A stretch of 64,000 nt of DNA from an uncultured Winogradskyella sp. (GCF_947498345.1 NZ_CANMJY010000013.1:1-64000), one strand, 5' to 3'. Counted from the first letter of the stretch, positions 36,326 to 47,778 are shown. Notes: generated by a model not told the origin, from the letters alone. Translations and numbers: made by a program.

Positions 36326-37627
36326 TTGAGAACAACGCATCGGTATTCACTAAAACATCCTGAAAAGTTTAAAGAGCAACTCTTATCTTGGAGTCAGCAA
36401 TTTGATGATGTAGTTTGGTTAGATTCTAACAATCATAATGATAAGTATAGTAGTTATGATGCTATTTTAGCAGTAGATGCTTTTACAAGTTTAAAATCAG
36501 ATTATCATGATGCTTTTGGGCGTCTACAAGAGTATCAAATATTAACTAAAGACTGGGTTTTTGGTTACCTTACTTACGATTTAAAGAACACAACTGAAGA
36601 ATTAAAATCTCAAAACTTTGATGGCTTAGGGTTTCCGGATATGTATTTTTTTCAACCTAAAAAATTGTTTTTAATAAAGGGGAATACGTTAGAAATGCAA
36701 TACCTGAAAATGTTAGATAATGAACTAGAAGACGATATTTCTATAATTAGTTCTGTTGCCATTCAGAAGCAAAACGAGATGCCTTATAAAGAAAAGCCTA
36801 TTAAGATTAAGCTTAGAATTCACAAAGACGAGTATTTTAAAAAGGCCAATAAAATGCTAACTCATATACAACGTGGAGATATTTATGAAGCCAACTTTTG
36901 TCAGGAATTCTATGCCGAAGACAGTGAAATTAATCCACTGGAAACCTTCAAAAAACTTAATGCCATATCAAAACCACCATATGCAACGTTTTTAAAGGTA
37001 AACGACAATTACTTACTATCTGCATCGCCAGAGCGCTACATAAAAAAAGAAGGTAATACAGTAATTTCGCAACCCATAAAAGGTACAGCAAAGCGTTCTC
37101 AAAGCAAAACGGAAGACGCGCAGCTGGCTAAAGATTTGTCGAATGATGAAAAAGAACGAAGCGAAAACATAATGATTGTAGATTTGGTACGTAACGATTT
37201 GTCACATACAGCAGAAAAAGGTAGCGTTAAGGTAGAGGAACTGTGCAAAGTCTATTCATTTTTACAAGTGCATCAGATGATCTCTACGATTTCTTCAAAG
37301 GTTAGCGAAGCTATTAATCCTATAGATATTTTAAAGACTACGTTTCCAATGGGAAGTATGACAGGTGCACCTAAAATTTCAGCAATGAAAATTATTGAAG
37401 ATATAGAAGAAACAAAGCGTGGTTTATATTCGGGTTCTGTAGGATATTTTGCCCCAAATGGAGACTTTGATTTTAATGTTATTATACGTAGTATTTTGTA
37501 TAATGCTTCAAAGCAATATATTTCGTATTCTGTAGGTAGTGCAATTACAGCTAAGAGTAATCCTTTAAAAGAGTATGAAGAATGTTTAATTAAAGCAAAA
37601 GCGATGCGAGAAGTACTTGAAAATTAG
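36326..37627 (+). CDS. pabB: Aminodeoxychorismate synthase component I
   Basis: A 433-residue chorismate-utilising enzyme making 4-amino-4-deoxychorismate from chorismate and ammonia for folate synthesis. PIKGT at 250-254 has Lys at the position that distinguishes PabB from TrpE (PIAGT). SPERY (234-238), the metal and substrate segment SENIMIVDLVRNDL and the loop GSMTGAPK are intact. The start is TTG at 36326; the N-terminal domain fits from here. No glutaminase (pabA) or pabC gene is adjacent. It is divergent from the helicase. Confidence 0.9.
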   Translation: MRTTHRYSLKHPEKFKEQLLSWSQQFDDVVWLDSNNHNDKYSSYDAILAVDAFTSLKSDYHDAFGRLQEYQILTKDWVFGYLTYDLKNTTEELKSQNFDGLGFPDMYFFQPKKLFLIKGNTLEMQYLKMLDNELEDDISIISSVAIQKQNEMPYKEKPIKIKLRIHKDEYFKKANKMLTHIQRGDIYEANFCQEFYAEDSEINPLETFKKLNAISKPPYATFLKVNDNYLLSASPERYIKKEGNTVISQPIKGTAKRSQSKTEDAQLAKDLSNDEKERSENIMIVDLVRNDLSHTAEKGSVKVEELCKVYSFLQVHQMISTISSKVSEAINPIDILKTTFPMGSMTGAPKISAMKIIEDIEETKRGLYSGSVGYFAPNGDFDFNVIIRSILYNASKQYISYSVGSAITAKSNPLKEYEECLIKAKAMREVLEN

Positions 37628-37666
37628 TACTAAATAATAATCACAGTTTACGGGTTTGCTATAGGT

Positions 37667-38356
37667 CTATTCTAAATGACTTCTAAAACTTTTCTTCACC
37701 TTATCAAAAATCAGTATTACTCGCTCTGTAGTTATCTGTTTTATTTTGGCAATTTCATCAAAATCCAGATTTCCAAAAATATATAAATCAACGATATTAG
37801 AAATGTTGATAGGTAGCCAATTATAGAATCTGCCAAATACTTTTGGGGATGCTGTTGGAGACAAATTCTCTAATTCAAAAGCTTTTAATATTGAAGTTTC
37901 TTTATCTTCATATAAATACAAATGATTGGTACGGTCTTGTTGATAAGAGATGTCACTCAATTCTGTATTTAAGATTAGATCCAAATCAGCATCAATGGTA
38001 TAGTCTTCGCCTAATTTCGATAATTCATCTTTTAAAATAGTATCTGTGCTTATAGTATTTTTATGGTATGCTTCCTTTTTAAAAAGTGCATTCATATAGT
38101 CGTCAATCAACTTAAAAAGTTCAAGTTTTACAGCCATAGTTTCAGCTTCAATATTAAAACCATTAGTATAGAGCTTAATTATACATTCGTCTATAATACC
38201 ATTAGAAGAGTACATGTTTTTTGGTAGAATACCAGTCGTCTCAGCTATATAAATACGATGTTTTACATATGGATGTAAATGAGGAACTACAGAAAGTACC
38301 TTCTTGTCAAAGGTAGTTTGTGCAGATTTTGACGATAATTCTTTGAACGTGCTCAT
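37667..38356 (-). CDS. Unknown protein with a sigma-region-4-like C-terminus
   Basis: A 229-residue soluble protein conserved in appearance with flavobacterial hypothetical proteins. Residues about 20-90 form amphipathic helices (HLHPYVKHRIYIAETTGIL). The last 40 residues, NLDFDEIAKIKQITTERVIL followed by IFDKVKKSFRSHLE, resemble the helix-turn-helix of sigma region 4, but region 2 motifs are not evident. It could be a divergent sigma-like or HTH regulator; confidence in that is low. It is divergent from tilS. Confidence 0.6.
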   Translation of the reverse strand: MSTFKELSSKSAQTTFDKKVLSVVPHLHPYVKHRIYIAETTGILPKNMYSSNGIIDECIIKLYTNGFNIEAETMAVKLELFKLIDDYMNALFKKEAYHKNTISTDTILKDELSKLGEDYTIDADLDLILNTELSDISYQQDRTNHLYLYEDKETSILKAFELENLSPTASPKVFGRFYNWLPINISNIVDLYIFGNLDFDEIAKIKQITTERVILIFDKVKKSFRSHLE

Positions 38357-38473
38357 AACCTATAATTTTAATATTTTTTAAAGCTATAAATATTGATAGT
38401 GAAATTTTATGATAATTATCATTTTGCCTCAAATTCAGCTGGTATGCCTTTATCAATATTGTATATTTACCAG

Positions 38474-39787
38474 ATGTTATACGCTTTTAAAGAACAATTA
38501 AAATCACATTTTGCGTACTTGGAACACGCTAAGCTTGTTATTGCCATTTCTGGTGGTGTAGATAGTGTGGTTCTGGCATATCTATGTAAAGCGTTAAAGC
38601 TTAATTTCTCACTAGCACATTGTAATTTTAATTTGCGAGGAGATGAAAGTAATGCTGATGAGGATTTTGTCTTAGACTTAGGAGAGCGGTTAGATGTAGA
38701 AGTTTTTATTCAGAATTTTGATACTAAAGCTTATGCAGACCAAAATAAGCGTTCTATTCAAATGGCAGCAAGAGAGTTGCGCTATAATTGGTTTAATGAA
38801 TTAGCTAAGCAATTACAATTTGACTACATTCTTACTGCGCATCATGCCGATGACAATCTAGAAACCTTTTTAATCAACTTTACAAGGGGAACAGGTTTAA
38901 ATGGTTTAACAGGAATTCCTGAAATTAATGGTAACATTGTGAGGCCGTTACTGAAATTTTCCAGAGAACAGATTGAAGATTATGCTAAAGAAAACTGTAT
39001 TGTGTGGAGAGAAGATAGTAGTAATGCGTCCCGAAAATATCTTAGAAACAAACTACGCCATGAGGTTGTGCCAATTCTCAAAGACATAAATCCAGAGTTA
39101 CTAAATAGTTTTCAGAACACTTTAGATAACCTAAATGATACCGCAGATATTGTAGAAGAAAGTCTTAATGTATTTACTGAAAGAGCTATAGTAAAGGGCA
39201 ACAATAAGACAGAAATGTATAAAATTTCAGAATTTAAAAAGGTTAATAATCCAAAAGCTTACCTCTTTGAAATGTTTAAGAGTTATGGCTTTACTGAATG
39301 GAATGATGTAACTGATTTATTAGATGCGGAAACAGGTAAATATGTTAAATCTAATGCACATCGCTTAATAAAGCATCGTGAGTTTTTGATATTGACAGAC
39401 TCTCATTCAGAACAAAACGAAGTGTCTTATTTAGTAGATAACGTAAATAGCGAAATTAAAACACCTATAGGAATTTTGCTTTTTGACGAAGTTGATGCAG
39501 CAAAACAAAATTTAACAACAACTATTTATGTTGATTCTGAAAAGCTAAACTTTCCTTTAGAACTTAGACTATGGAAACAAGGGGATATGTTTTACCCATT
39601 AGGATTGAAAGGAAAAAAGAAGATTAGTAAATACCTAAAAGACGAAAAATTATCCTTGGTAGAAAAGGAAGATACTTGGGTTTTAATGTCAAATAATGAA
39701 GTGGTTTGGATTGTTGGTATGAGAGCTGATAACCGATTTAAAGTAACCGATGCTACTAAACAAGTTTTAAAGATAGAATTGAAATAG
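38474..39787 (+). CDS. tilS: tRNA(Ile)-lysidine synthetase
   Basis: Modifies the wobble cytidine of tRNA(Ile)(CAU) to lysidine with ATP and lysine, an essential step for reading AUA. It has 437 residues from the ATG at 38474. The PP-loop motif SGGVDS is at residues 26-31, the N-type-ATPase core runs to about 200, and the TilS C-terminal domain (about 350-437) has LELRLWKQGDMFYPLGLKGK. An in-frame TTG 81 nt upstream would add a leader not seen in the family and was rejected. It is followed 49 nt later by the adenine deaminase gene. Confidence 0.94.
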   Translation: MLYAFKEQLKSHFAYLEHAKLVIAISGGVDSVVLAYLCKALKLNFSLAHCNFNLRGDESNADEDFVLDLGERLDVEVFIQNFDTKAYADQNKRSIQMAARELRYNWFNELAKQLQFDYILTAHHADDNLETFLINFTRGTGLNGLTGIPEINGNIVRPLLKFSREQIEDYAKENCIVWREDSSNASRKYLRNKLRHEVVPILKDINPELLNSFQNTLDNLNDTADIVEESLNVFTERAIVKGNNKTEMYKISEFKKVNNPKAYLFEMFKSYGFTEWNDVTDLLDAETGKYVKSNAHRLIKHREFLILTDSHSEQNEVSYLVDNVNSEIKTPIGILLFDEVDAAKQNLTTTIYVDSEKLNFPLELRLWKQGDMFYPLGLKGKKKISKYLKDEKLSLVEKEDTWVLMSNNEVVWIVGMRADNRFKVTDATKQVLKIELK

Positions 39788-39836
39788 TATACTAAACGTA
39801 TTACATTAATACATAGAATTTTAATAGTATAGAGAT

Positions 39837-41456
39837 TTGAAATTAAGAGGAAACATAATAGATATACCAAACCGTAAAATCTTCAAAGGAGAAATTACTA
39901 TTGAAGATGGTAAAATAAAAAGTGTCAACAAAAAAGACTGTAAGGAAAATCATTATATCCTTCCGGGTTTTGTTGACGCGCATATTCATATTGAAAGCTC
40001 GATGTTAGTGCCAAGTGAATTTGCTAAAATAGCAGTAAAGCATGGTACTGTAGCTACGGTTTCAGATCCTCACGAAATTGCCAATGTCCTTGGTGTAGAA
40101 GGTGTGAAATTTATGATAGAAAATGGCAAAAATACACCTTTTAAGTTCAACTTTGGAGCACCTTCATGTGTGCCAGCGACAAGCTTTGAATCTGCAGGTG
40201 CTGTTATTGATGCTGATGCTATAAAAACCTTAATGGCAAATCCAGATATTAAGTATTTGGCAGAAATGATGAATTATCCAGGAGTCATTTATAACGATGC
40301 TGAGGTACTTAAAAAAATTGAATGGGCAAAACATTATAATAAACCTGTTGATGGTCATGCACCAGGATTAAGAGGTGATGATTTAACCAAATATATTTCT
40401 GCTGGGATTTCTACGGATCACGAATGCTTCACATACGAAGAAGGTTTAGAAAAACTTCAAAAAGGCATGAAAGTTATTATACGAGAAGGTAGTGCAGCAA
40501 AGAACTTTGAAGCGTTAATAGACTTATTGAATACACATTATGAACATATGATGTTTTGCTCAGATGATAAACATCCTGATGATTTATTATTAGGACATAT
40601 TAACCAACTTTGTACTAGAGCTGTAGCTAAAGGGATAGATGTGTTTAAAGTTTTACAAGCAGCTTGTGTTAATCCCGTTAGGCATTATAATTTGGATGTT
40701 GGTTTACTAAAAGTAGGGGATACTGCAGATTGCATCGTGGTAGAGGATTTAAAAGATTTTAAAACGCTTCAAACCTACATTGATGGAGAGTTGGTCTACG
40801 ATAATGGAATTTCTAAAATTAAGGACGTAGAGTTTAAAAACTTAAATAACTTCAACACAACTAAAAAAGAGGTTTCGGATTTTAGATTAGAATCTAATAC
40901 AAAACAGATTAGAGTTATTGAATGTTTAGATGGAGAATTGGTTACGAATGAAATTATTGAAAATGCTACAATTAAGGACGGTAACCTAATTTCTAATACA
41001 GTAACAGATGTGCTAAAAATGGTTGTTGTTAATCGGTATAAAAATGCAAAGTCATCCATAGCTTTTATAAAGAATTTTGGATTAAAAGAAGGCGCAATAG
41101 CCTCTTCTGTTGGTCATGATTCTCATAATATTATTGCTGTCGGAGTTTCGGATGAAGCAATCTGCAAGGCGGTTAATCTTTTAATTGAAAATGAAGGTGG
41201 TATATGTGCTGTGAGTAAAACAAAAGAAAATGTAGTGGCATTACCAGTTGCAGGAATAATGAGTGATAAAGATGCTGAAACAATAGGTAAGCAATATTCT
41301 GAATTGGATCAAATGGCAAAAGAATTGGGTAGTAAACTACATGCTCCATATATGAGTTTGTCATTTATGGCCTTATTGGTAATTCCATCATTAAAGCTAA
41401 GTGATAAAGGCTTGTTTAATGGTCAAAAGTTTCAGTTTACATCAGTAGAAGTTTAA
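39837..41456 (+). CDS. ade: Adenine deaminase
   Basis: A 539-residue amidohydrolase that deaminates adenine to hypoxanthine in purine salvage. The metal-site motif [13 protein letters not shown] is near residue 45, [12 protein letters not shown] near 75 and [13 protein letters not shown] near 240, all as in bacterial Ade. The C-terminal domain (about 370-539) with [13 protein letters not shown] is also diagnostic. The start is TTG at 39837; this gives the right N-terminus ([10 protein letters not shown]) and no better codon is nearby. It overlaps no neighbour and ends 6 nt before the YheT gene, suggesting an operon tilS-ade-yheT. Confidence 0.94.
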   Translation: MKLRGNIIDIPNRKIFKGEITIEDGKIKSVNKKDCKENHYILPGFVDAHIHIESSMLVPSEFAKIAVKHGTVATVSDPHEIANVLGVEGVKFMIENGKNTPFKFNFGAPSCVPATSFESAGAVIDADAIKTLMANPDIKYLAEMMNYPGVIYNDAEVLKKIEWAKHYNKPVDGHAPGLRGDDLTKYISAGISTDHECFTYEEGLEKLQKGMKVIIREGSAAKNFEALIDLLNTHYEHMMFCSDDKHPDDLLLGHINQLCTRAVAKGIDVFKVLQAACVNPVRHYNLDVGLLKVGDTADCIVVEDLKDFKTLQTYIDGELVYDNGISKIKDVEFKNLNNFNTTKKEVSDFRLESNTKQIRVIECLDGELVTNEIIENATIKDGNLISNTVTDVLKMVVVNRYKNAKSSIAFIKNFGLKEGAIASSVGHDSHNIIAVGVSDEAICKAVNLLIENEGGICAVSKTKENVVALPVAGIMSDKDAETIGKQYSELDQMAKELGSKLHAPYMSLSFMALLVIPSLKLSDKGLFNGQKFQFTSVEV

Positions 41457-41462
41457 TCAATT

Positions 41463-42422
41463 ATGCCAATAATAGAGCCTTCCTATAAACCACCATTTTG
41501 GGCTAAAAAAAGTTTTGTGTCTACGGTTTTTTCCGGATTAGCAAGAAAAGTTAATGGATTAAAGCAGACCAGAGCGCGCATTACATTACCAGACAATGAT
41601 TTTTTGGATTTAGATTGGAGCTATGCTGAAAAAAAGTCTAATAAAGTCATCATTCTGTTACATGGTTTAGAAGGCCATGCACAACGTCCTTATATTACAG
41701 GCACAGCAAAGCTGTTTAACGACAATGGTATTGATGCCTGTGCTGTTAACTTTAGAGGCTGTAGTGGTGAACCAAACCTTTTGTATCGCAGCTATCATTC
41801 TGGTGCTACGGAAGACTTAGAGGCTGTTGTAAACCATATTTTAAATAAGTTTGAATATAATGACATTTATATCAAAGGTATTAGTTTGGGTGCTAATATG
41901 GCTCTGAAGTATGTTGGAGAACGAAACGATGTACCAAAGGAAATAAAAGCAGTCATTGCTGTTTCTTCACCATGCGATTTAAAAACCTCATGTGATGAAT
42001 TACTCAGTATTAAGAACAAGCATTACGCCATTCGGTTTTTGCAACATCTAAAAGATAAGTTAAAACCTAAATTAATACAATTTCCTGATAACATATCTAT
42101 TACGGATTTTAACTCTATTAAAAGTTTAATTGATTTTGACCATATGTACACTTCTAAAGCACATGGTTTTAAGGATGCGTTTGATTATTATGAGCAAGCT
42201 AGTAGCTTACAGTTTTTGCCGAATATAAAAGTGCCTAGCTTAATCATCAACGCCCTTAATGATTCCTTTTTATCAGCTAGCTGCTATCCTGTAAAAGAAG
42301 CCAAGCAAAATCCATATTTGTATTTAGAAATGCCCAAGTACGGAGGACACGTTGGTTTTATCGATAAACGAAATATTTATTATAACGAACGGCGTGCTTT
42401 GGAGTTTGTTGCCAATTTATAA
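41463..42422 (+). CDS. YheT-family alpha/beta hydrolase
   Basis: A 319-residue cytosolic alpha/beta-hydrolase. The oxyanion-hole region LLHGLEGHAQRPYI and the motif VNFRGCSGEPN are typical of the YheT/ABHD1-3 family. The nucleophile elbow GISLGANMAL supplies the catalytic Ser; the catalytic His is in YGGHVGF near the C-terminus, with the Asp in the preceding NALNDSFL. Substrate is unknown, probably a small ester or lipid. Short distance to ade suggests co-transcription. Confidence 0.88.
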   Translation: MPIIEPSYKPPFWAKKSFVSTVFSGLARKVNGLKQTRARITLPDNDFLDLDWSYAEKKSNKVIILLHGLEGHAQRPYITGTAKLFNDNGIDACAVNFRGCSGEPNLLYRSYHSGATEDLEAVVNHILNKFEYNDIYIKGISLGANMALKYVGERNDVPKEIKAVIAVSSPCDLKTSCDELLSIKNKHYAIRFLQHLKDKLKPKLIQFPDNISITDFNSIKSLIDFDHMYTSKAHGFKDAFDYYEQASSLQFLPNIKVPSLIINALNDSFLSASCYPVKEAKQNPYLYLEMPKYGGHVGFIDKRNIYYNERRALEFVANL

Positions 42423-42473
42423 TTACATAGTTTTGATATTCCATTATAATTTAAGAATTATATATCATCAGTT

Positions 42474-45400
42474 ATGCGAAAAAGTTATATGCTTTTTTAT
42501 TGCTTTATACTCTTTTTAAGCAATATATATGCCCAATTCGATTTTACTCAAAATATTATCATAGACGAAACTTTTGCTCAACAGAACCCCAGGAAAGTTA
42601 TGGTAGCAGATATAGATGGGGATAATTATAAGGATGTAGTGTCATTGGGTAATAATATTCTTTGGTATAAAAACATTGATGGTTTGGGTAATTATGGGGA
42701 TGCAATTAGTATTGTAGATTTTAGTTTTAATGGAGCCTGGTTCGATATGGATATTGCTGATATCGATGGGGATAATGATGTTGATATCGTTTTTTTTAAT
42801 GGGGTAGATAATACACCATTAGTTTGGGTAGAGAATTTGGATGGTATGGGTGCCTTTAGTTTACCACAAGTTATTAAATCTATATCTTCTACTAATTCAT
42901 ATCTAAATCTTCAAGTGAAACTTGTTGATATGGAAAGTGATGGAGATATTGATATTGTTTATTCAGATATAGATGGTATTGGTTGGTACGAAAATACAGA
43001 TGGGGAAGGCACCTTTGTAAATCATTTACTTATTAGTATAAATCATAATAATAGTGACGGTCCTAGAGATATTGAATTAAAGATTTCAATGGGGATAATC
43101 TTAAAGATGTAATCGTTGATGCTAGTAGTAATATTGATTATTACGAACATAATATAGATGGGAGTGTCTCTTTAGTGCAAAATTTAGATGCTACTGCTTA
43201 CGGAAGACAAATAATTTCTGGAGATATTGATGGTGATAATGATAATGATCTCCTAAGCGTTTATTTGAACAATACTGATATTAGAATTGAATGGTTCGAA
43301 AACACAAATTCTTCAGGCAATTTTGCTTCTAAAGAAATCTTGATAAATCTCGAAGACATTGAAGCTGTAAATGCATATGCCTATAATGATATTATACTCA
43401 CAGATATTGATGATGATGATAGATTAGATATATTATTTAATAATTCGCTAAACAAAAAAGTATCTTGGTATAAGAATTTGGGATCTGCTATTTTTGGTAC
43501 AGAGCAAGTTATTGTAGAATCTGTATACTATTCTGATAAATATCTTTATGCGGCTGATATAAATAATGATAATAATATTGATGTTGTTACTTCATCCTCA
43601 GATGAATCTCAAATTAGCTGGCATAAAAATTTAGCTGGCTTAGGTGATTTTGGTGGTCAGAATAGCGTATCGTCTTTTGTTTATGGTATAAATAATTTTG
43701 TGAAAGCGGATTTAGATCATGATGGTGACTTCGATTTAATTTCTAGCTCAGAATTTGACGGTAAAATTGCATGGTATAAAAATGTTAATGGTTTAGGAGA
43801 GTTTACAGACAAGCAAATTATCATTAATAACACTCTTAATGTGGTTAGAGAAGTATTTAGTAAAGATATAGATTTAGATGGAGACATGGATATTATTGCG
43901 CTTGGTCATTTGCATATTTTTTATGAGCCAAGTAGAATTACGGTATACCTTAATGACGGTAATGCTAATTTTAGTGAGCAAATAATTTTAGATGATGATG
44001 GTCGCTTAGATCATTTAATTGTTGAAGATATTGATGGTGATTACGATGCTGATTTAATAGGAATTATTGACGATAATAACTTGTACAGAAAAATAAATAA
44101 CGGAGATGGCACTTTTGGTGATACTGAAGTTATAGTTAATAATATGGCATCTAATCCTTTAGATGTGAAACTTGAAGATATTGATAATGATGGGGATAAA
44201 GATATATTTATAAGCCATTCTAATGGTGATTTTTCTATTTATACTAATTCAGATGGACAAGGCACTTATACGCTAGGGCAAGTCATTTCAGGTGAAGCTT
44301 CGAACCCATATTTGCTATACATTGTAGATATTAATAATGATGGTTTAAAAGATATATTATATAGAGATAATAATTCTGAGATCGCATATATGCTTGCTAT
44401 AGATAATCAGGGTACATTTGGTTCTAAAGTAGTGGCTGTTTCCTCTAGTGCTAATTTTATAAGAGGTTTATATGCTATAGATATGGACAACGATCGTGAT
44501 TTAGATATTGTATCTTCAACATATTTTGGGTCAAATGACAATCAAGTTGTATGGTTCGAAAATTTTGGTAATCTTAATTTCGGACCAGCAATAGAAATAG
44601 CTAGTAATATAGGAGTATTAAAACATGTTGATGCATTAGATATTGATGACAATGGGTCATTAGACCTAATAATGGCAACAGGAGACTTTCAATTGATGTG
44701 GCTAGAAAATCTTGGTTTAAGCAGTAATGAAATTAATGGAACTTTACTTTTAGATCTAGATAATGATGGTTGTAATGAAGGTGATGCTCCTTTTTCTAAT
44801 CATTTAGTTATTGCTGATAATGGCGTAAATCAATATGGAACCTTTACGGGGTTTAATGGTATTTATCAGCTTTTTATCGAAGAACCAGGAATTTTTGATA
44901 CAACTGTAACTCACCAATTCCAAGACTTATTAACAGTCGGCCCAACTTCTGTAAGTTTAGACTTAAATGATTTAAACACTAGTATAACACAAGACTTTTG
45001 TGTAGAAGCTAATGGAATCATTAATGATCTCGAAGTAGCTGTTTTTCCTACCTCAGAAGAGGCCAGACCAGGTTTTGAAACCAGTTATAGGATTATATAT
45101 ACAAATTCTGGAGCTCAAATAGAAAGTGGTATAATAAGATTTGAGTTTACAGATGCGCTTTTAAATTTTGTTAGTGCTTCAGAGCCAGTTTTTAATACTA
45201 CTTTTGGCGAAATTCAATTTCAATATTTTAACTTAGATCCTTTTGAAACTAGATTTATAGATATAAATATGATTGTGGAACCTCCTCCTATTGCAGTTGG
45301 TGGAGATGAACTAACTATATTTTCATTTATAGCTGGTGTTAGCGAAAATGATGCAACACCTTCAAATAATTCTCATGGGTTTAAACAGTTTTTAGTAAAT

Positions 45401-46072
45401 TCTTATGACCCTAACGATATTACGGTTTTAGAAGGAGAAGAAATATTCATAGATGATGCTGACGAATATTTGCATTACCTAATTCGTTTTCAAAATACTG
45501 GTACAGCAAGTGCTATAAACATTAATGTAGAGCATCAATTAGACGATAAACTAGACTGGCAGACGATGAGGTTGCAAAGTCTAAGTCATAATGGACGTGC
45601 TGAAATAATCAATGGGTCTATGATTAATTTTATATTTGATGATATACATTTACCCGATAGTACATCTAACGAGCCAGACTCTCATGGTTATATTGCTTAC
45701 AAGATAAAACCAAAAAGTAATGTGGTTATAGGAGATATTTTTAGTGGTGTAGCGGATATATATTTTGATTTTAACCCACCAATTATTACCAATACTGTTA
45801 ATACTGAAATCATTGAAACATTAGATGTAAATGAGTTTGATAAAGAAGAAGTGAGAATATACCCTAATCCAGCAAAAAATAAATTAGAGGTTTCCTCTAA
45901 TCGAATTATTGATAGATTAACAATAACTGATATTAATGGTAGACAACTAAATTCAGTACAGCTTTCTGTTACTGACTATAATTTAGACGTTTCTAATTTA
46001 TCAAAAGGCATTTACTTTTTAGAGATTCGGTCTGGTAAATTAAAGTCCACCAAAAAATTCATAAAAAATTGA
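42474..46072 (+). pseudogene. FG-GAP/VCBS repeat T9SS protein, broken by a single-base frameshift
   Basis: Two frames together encode one protein of about 1,200 residues. It has a signal peptide (1-21, IYA-Q), then FG-GAP/VCBS units each with D-x-D-x-D-x-D calcium loops (DIDGDND, DINNDNN, DLDHDGD and so on) and W-Y/F-x-N strands to about residue 750. An unrecognised beta-domain and then a duplicated beta-sandwich region (VLEGEEIFIDDADEYLHYLI) follow. It ends in a T9SS type A sorting tail (VRIYPNPAKNKLEV, ending KKFIKN). Frame 1 ends at 43112. Frame 2 resumes without a real start at about 43079-43082, within TTAAAGATTT; one extra A would restore ELKDFNGDN. Either a real mutation or a sequencing error. 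Confidence 0.85.
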
Positions 46073-46114
46073 TTCACTATTAAAAAATAGTACAACCTTT
46101 TATTTTTAAAAAAG

Positions 46115-46149
46115 AAAACCTTTCAAGATTATATTTTGAAAGGTTTTTT
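46115..46149 (+). terminator. Terminator of the VCBS gene
   Basis: AAAACCTTTCAA (46115-46126) pairs perfectly with TTGAAAGGTTTT (46136-46147) across a 9-nt loop and is followed by T residues. Confidence 0.85.
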
Positions 46150-46190
46150 ATTATAAAGTATTTTCCTACATTTATTTCAAATATAATGAT

Positions 46191-47729
46191 ATGCTTAAAA
46201 AAGTATTTGCTAGTGCCGTTTTTGGTGTAGAAGCTTCTACTATAACTGTTGAGGTTAATGTAGATAAAGGTATTGGATACCACTTAGTAGGATTACCTGA
46301 TAATGCGATTAAAGAAAGTAATTATCGTATTGCAGCAGCACTTCAAAACAATGCTTATAGAATTCCAGGAAAGAAGATTACAATTAACATGGCGCCAGCT
46401 GATTTGCGTAAGGAAGGTTCAGCTTATGACCTAACTTTAGCTATAGGGATTCTCGCGGCTTCAGGACAAATTAAAGTAGAAAATATAGAAGACTATTTAA
46501 TCATGGGAGAGCTTTCGTTAGACGGTTCACTTCAACCCATAAAAGGTGCATTGCCAATTGCTGTAAAAGCCAGAGAAGAAGGGTTCAAAGGTTTTATTCT
46601 ACCAAGTCAGAATGCAAAAGAAGCTGCTATTGTAGATGATCTAAAAGTATATGGTGTAGATAATATTACTCAGGTTATTAACCATTTTGATAAAGGAGAA
46701 ACTTTAGATCAAACCATTATAAATACCAGAGAAGAATTTTATAAAAATCTTGATTTTCCTGAATTTGATTTTGCAGATGTTAAAGGTCAGGAAAGTATAA
46801 AACGCTGTATGGAAATTGCAGCAGCAGGTGGGCATAATATTATTTTAATTGGCCCTCCAGGTTCTGGTAAAACTATGCTGGCTAAGCGCTTACCAAGTAT
46901 ATTACCTCCAATGACTTTGCATGAGGCTTTAGAAACCACAAAAATACATTCGGTGGTCGGTCGTGTAAAAGCCCATGCCGGACTTATGGCACAACGCCCT
47001 TTTCGTAGTCCGCACCATACCATAAGTAATGTAGCTCTGGTAGGAGGAGGCAGTTATCCTCAGCCAGGTGAAATCTCTTTATCGCATAACGGAGTGTTGT
47101 TCTTAGATGAGTTACCCGAATTTAAGCGCGAAGTATTAGAGGTAATGCGGCAACCATTAGAAGACAGAGAAGTTACTATATCCAGAGCTAAATTTACAGT
47201 TACTTATCCAAGCTCATTTATGTTGGTGGCAAGTATGAACCCAAGTCCTGGTGGTTACTTTAACGATCCTGATGCACCAATTACATCATCACCTGCAGAA
47301 ATGCAACGTTATATGGGAAAGATATCAGGACCTTTGTTAGATAGAATTGATATTCATATCGAGGTTACACCTGTACCTTTTGAAAAACTCTCAGACGATA
47401 GAAAGGGAGAATCTTCGGTAGAAATAAGAAAGCGCGTTACCAAAGCCAGACAAAAGCAAACCAAGCGCTTTAGGGCTTTAGAGAATGTACACTATAATGC
47501 ACAGATGAGTACAAAACAGATTCGTGAATATTGTAAACTAGATGATGTATCTATGCAATTGTTGAAGTCGGCTATGGAGCGTTTAAATCTATCAGCTAGA
47601 GCTTATGATCGTATTTTAAAAGTATCTAGAACTATCGCTGACTTAGAAAATTCTGAACAGGTTTTAGGAAACCATATTAGCGAAGCTATTCAATACCGAA
47701 GTTTAGATAGAGAAGGCTGGTTGGGATAA
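46191..47729 (+). CDS. comM: YifB/ComM-family Mg-chelatase-like AAA+ ATPase
   Basis: A 512-residue AAA+ protein. In naturally transformable bacteria ComM is a branch-migration helicase acting during recombination of incoming DNA. The N-terminal Lon-substrate-like domain (1-180) has FGVEASTITVEVNVDKGIG. The ATPase core has Walker A GPPGSGKT near 222, the HHTISNVALVGGG loop, and Walker B GVLFLDELPEF. The Mg-chelatase C-terminal domain (about 400-512) has LSARAYDRILKVSRTIADL. Length and motifs are complete. There is no neighbour with a linked role. Confidence 0.95.
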   Translation: MLKKVFASAVFGVEASTITVEVNVDKGIGYHLVGLPDNAIKESNYRIAAALQNNAYRIPGKKITINMAPADLRKEGSAYDLTLAIGILAASGQIKVENIEDYLIMGELSLDGSLQPIKGALPIAVKAREEGFKGFILPSQNAKEAAIVDDLKVYGVDNITQVINHFDKGETLDQTIINTREEFYKNLDFPEFDFADVKGQESIKRCMEIAAAGGHNIILIGPPGSGKTMLAKRLPSILPPMTLHEALETTKIHSVVGRVKAHAGLMAQRPFRSPHHTISNVALVGGGSYPQPGEISLSHNGVLFLDELPEFKREVLEVMRQPLEDREVTISRAKFTVTYPSSFMLVASMNPSPGGYFNDPDAPITSSPAEMQRYMGKISGPLLDRIDIHIEVTPVPFEKLSDDRKGESSVEIRKRVTKARQKQTKRFRALENVHYNAQMSTKQIREYCKLDDVSMQLLKSAMERLNLSARAYDRILKVSRTIADLENSEQVLGNHISEAIQYRSLDREGWLG

Positions 47730-47751
47730 GCTCATTTTTTTAAAAATCACT

Positions 47752-47778
47752 GCAACCTTTTTTGTTTTTTTCATCTTA
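47752..47778 (+). promoter_or_regulatory. Possible ECF-type promoter of the LVIVD lipoprotein gene
   Basis: GCAACC (47752-47757) and CATCTTA (47772-47778), 14 nt apart, resemble an ECF -35 AAC motif and a -10 element. A sigma-factor gene lies directly downstream of the lipoprotein gene, so local control is conceivable. Confidence 0.3.

Noticed and set aside
38393..38473. Longer N-terminus of tilS from a TTG at 38393
   Set aside because: The extra 27 residues precede the normal TilS N-terminus, and the PP-loop would sit unusually far from the start.
43074..43112. Programmed -1 frameshifting in the VCBS gene
   Set aside because: No X-XXY-YYZ slippery heptamer is in the right frame at GAA TTA AAG and no obvious stimulatory hairpin follows, so a mutation or sequence error is more likely.
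43175..46072. Separate downstream gene starting at GTG 43175
   Set aside because: The GTG lies inside a repeat unit with no signal peptide, while the frame is open back to the exact break point, so it is the rest of the upstream gene.
46093..46101. CAACCTTTT, similar to the possible ECF -35 upstream of the LVIVD gene
   Set aside because: No -10-like element follows at a suitable distance, and it lies right before the VCBS terminator.
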